NCBI RefSeq assembly: GCF_047238105.1
Contig: NZ_JBDFMD010000001.1
Coordinates: 4,960,001 to 5,024,000 of the forward strand
Direction of reading: 5' to 3'
DNA from: Paenibacillus_D sp047238105
GTDB taxonomy: Bacteria; Bacillota; Bacilli; Paenibacillales; Paenibacillaceae
DNA: 64,000 nucleotides
Made by a program: the position numbers and the translations under genes
Part shown: one piece after another, positions 62,425-64,000 of the stretch
How the letters are laid out: the number at the start of each line of letters is the position of its first letter
How positions within the stretch are numbered: position 1 is the first letter of the stretch
The notes under the pieces: model-generated
The model's database searches: none
The model's input: the letters and a program-made list of their open reading frames with translations, nothing else
What the model was told of the DNA's origin: nothing

Positions 62425-64000
62425 ATGTTCAGTGTTACCAGGAAATGCGCGCGTGTGATCATCGTGGCGGCCATGCTGGCATCCTGTATCACGGTTCCGG
62501 CCGAAGCGGCAAGCACGATGGAGGATGAGGTGTTCGATGTCGTCATCTCGCAGCAGGATGAGCAGACCATCAAGGGATGGGGCGTGTTCCCGGCTTGGAA
62601 CCGCTCGGATTGGGGACGTCAGTTCGTCGACAAGACAGGTGCCCAGGAGGCGCTGTACGATGATCTCGGCGTGACGATGTTCCGGGTGATGATCCCGGCG
62701 TCGGCAGGCGACGGCGACGGCAATCTCGTGCCGGCCCGGATCCAGGAGATCCGCGATCTGATCGAGACCGCGCACGATCACGACCTGTACGATTACATGA
62801 TCTCGGTATGGTCGCCGCCTGTCGGTATGAAGACGCATCCTACGGTGAACGGCTGGACGGGCTCGGAGCATGTCCGGCTGCGGCCGGACAAGGAGGAGAC
62901 GTATGCCGATTTTCTGACGGACGTGATCCAAGCGCTGGTGGCGGACGGCGCGAGCGCGCCCCGGGCGATCAGCTTCCAGAACGAACCGCTCTCCCAGATT
63001 GTCAGCGAATGGTGCTACTGGGGCGGTGACAACGGTCAGCAGTTCCAGCGGTTCACGAAGCTGCTGCGGCAGAAGCTGGATCAGTCCGGTCTGGAGGACG
63101 TGCGGATCGTCGCGCCGGAGGGCGCCACCTATCATGAGAACGAAAAGCTGCTCGGTGAGAACTTCGATGCCGTCGCGGCAGATCCCGTGCTGGAGGCTGC
63201 GATCGGCGGGTTCGCCTCGCACAGCTACGTCTCGCGCGAGTTCAGCTCCAAGGCGACCATCGAGAGCTATAAACATGCGGTCGACCGCTTCCCGGACAAG
63301 GACCGCTGGCAGACGGAGTACAGCTCCCTCCTCACCGGCATCAGCCAGCAAGACATGGCGATCGATGTCTCGCGCAGGCTGATCAGCGACATGGCGTACA
63401 TTCGGAACAATTACTGGTTCTGGTGGCTTGGCTGGGATCATCAACGGACCATCGGTTACGTTGGCGAAGTCATCACCGAAGGCGATGGCTATACCGTAGA
63501 CAAGTCAAAGGCCTTCCATATGCTGAGCAAGGTGTTCGGCGAGGTGCCGGCCGGCTCCAGCATGAGACGCGTCTCCGCCGATCCCCTGTCGGGTCTGGTG
63601 ACGGAGGATGAGCTGTGGATGGATGCCGTTGCTTTCGCCGACGGCGACAAGACGGTAGCGCTATTGGTCAACCCGCTGGAGGAGGTGCGGCGGGTCAATG
63701 TCGCCGGGCTGTCCGGCGCTGCGGCGAAGGTATATCAGATGACGGATACGTCGCAGGAGATCGACGGTATGCTGCTGTCAAAGGCGCGCAATGTTGTGAA
63801 CGGCGCTGTGGCAGACATCGCGCTCCCCGCGCGCAGCGTGACGGTCATCGTCTCGGACGTTGCGGATGAGGCGCCGCCGCTCATTGTGTTTGACCAGAAG
63901 GACAGTTCCTCTGTGCTCGATGCGGATTACGCCGTACGCCAGGCGGCCTTCACCGTATCCGGTCGCCTGGATGAGCCCGGTATGCTGCAGATCGACGGCC
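62425..64000 (+). CDS. Secreted GH30-like glycoside hydrolase (partial, 3' end outside window)
   Basis: The first 525 codons are present. Signal peptide (MFSVTRKCARVIIVAAMLASCITVPAEA). The (beta/alpha)8 domain opens DEQTIKGWGVFPAWNRSDWG, with acid/base Glu187 in ISFQNEPLS and nucleophile Glu298 in RWQTEYSS. A GH30-type side beta-domain follows (about 385-490), then another domain begins (IVFDQKDSSSVLDADY). Retaining hydrolysis of a beta-linked glycan such as xylan, glucan or galactan is expected; the subfamily is not assigned. AGGAGG lies ten bases before ATG 62425 (seven before GTG 62422). It continues past the window. Confidence 0.88.
   Translation, partial: MFSVTRKCARVIIVAAMLASCITVPAEAASTMEDEVFDVVISQQDEQTIKGWGVFPAWNRSDWGRQFVDKTGAQEALYDDLGVTMFRVMIPASAGDGDGNLVPARIQEIRDLIETAHDHDLYDYMISVWSPPVGMKTHPTVNGWTGSEHVRLRPDKEETYADFLTDVIQALVADGASAPRAISFQNEPLSQIVSEWCYWGGDNGQQFQRFTKLLRQKLDQSGLEDVRIVAPEGATYHENEKLLGENFDAVAADPVLEAAIGGFASHSYVSREFSSKATIESYKHAVDRFPDKDRWQTEYSSLLTGISQQDMAIDVSRRLISDMAYIRNNYWFWWLGWDHQRTIGYVGEVITEGDGYTVDKSKAFHMLSKVFGEVPAGSSMRRVSADPLSGLVTEDELWMDAVAFADGDKTVALLVNPLEEVRRVNVAGLSGAAAKVYQMTDTSQEIDGMLLSKARNVVNGAVADIALPARSVTVIVSDVADEAPPLIVFDQKDSSSVLDADYAVRQAAFTVSGRLDEPGMLQIDG

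Overview
The window looks like chromosomal DNA of a carbohydrate-foraging, Gram-positive spore-former of the Paenibacillus type. This is inferred from family content: YesM/YesN two-component systems beside LplA/LplB/YtcP-type sugar importers, S-layer-homology (SLH) surface proteins, 7TMR-DISM sensor kinases, an EF-G-binding FusB-like protein, strong AGGAGG ribosome sites and lipobox-bearing binding proteins. I saw no rRNA, tRNA, phage module or CRISPR array.

Region by region. (1) 1-7.5 kb: the end of a histidine kinase, two importer permeases, a HlyD-like adaptor, a solute-binding lipoprotein and an ECF sigma factor in one tight run, then a secreted GH97 glycosidase behind a 40-bp palindrome. 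(2) 7.5-19.5 kb: a YesM/YesN pair divergent from an operon of two permeases, binding lipoprotein, GH36 alpha-galactosidase and a GH97 enzyme without signal peptide; this reads as an alpha-galactoside utilisation locus. (3) 19.5-24.8 kb: an AraC regulator divergent from a DUF5107/TPR protein and an overlapping aldose-epimerase-like protein. (4) 24.9-31 kb, minus strand: an SLH protein, a copper-amine-oxidase-domain protein, a 50-residue CsrA and a 7TMR-DISM kinase with its regulator. (5) 31-37 kb: an unrecognised secreted protein, an ABC exporter, a two-component system, a sigma-region-2-like small protein and a VOC protein. (6) 37-43 kb: an EF-G-binding protein behind what looks like a translational attenuator, a giant SLH-anchored amidase, a DUF2269 protein and a TIM-barrel isomerase. 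(7) 43-53.8 kb: an SLH surface protein translationally coupled to a kelch protein, a 169-bp MITE-like insertion, a type-B carboxylesterase, and a second 7TMR-DISM kinase with divergent regulator. The esterase and that regulator have almost identical promoters. (8) 53.8-62.2 kb: a third sugar importer with two binding lipoproteins, one permease carrying a frameshift, plus its own YesM/YesN pair. (9) 62.4 kb to the end: a GH30-like secreted glycosidase, cut by the window edge, behind a cre-like site.

The common theme is sensing and breaking down extracellular glycans: secreted or surface enzymes act outside, lipoprotein-dependent importers bring in oligosaccharides, GH36/GH97 enzymes finish hydrolysis, and local two-component or AraC regulators control each operon. 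The least expected items are the FusB-like leader, the orphan CsrA, the twin promoters and the MITE.
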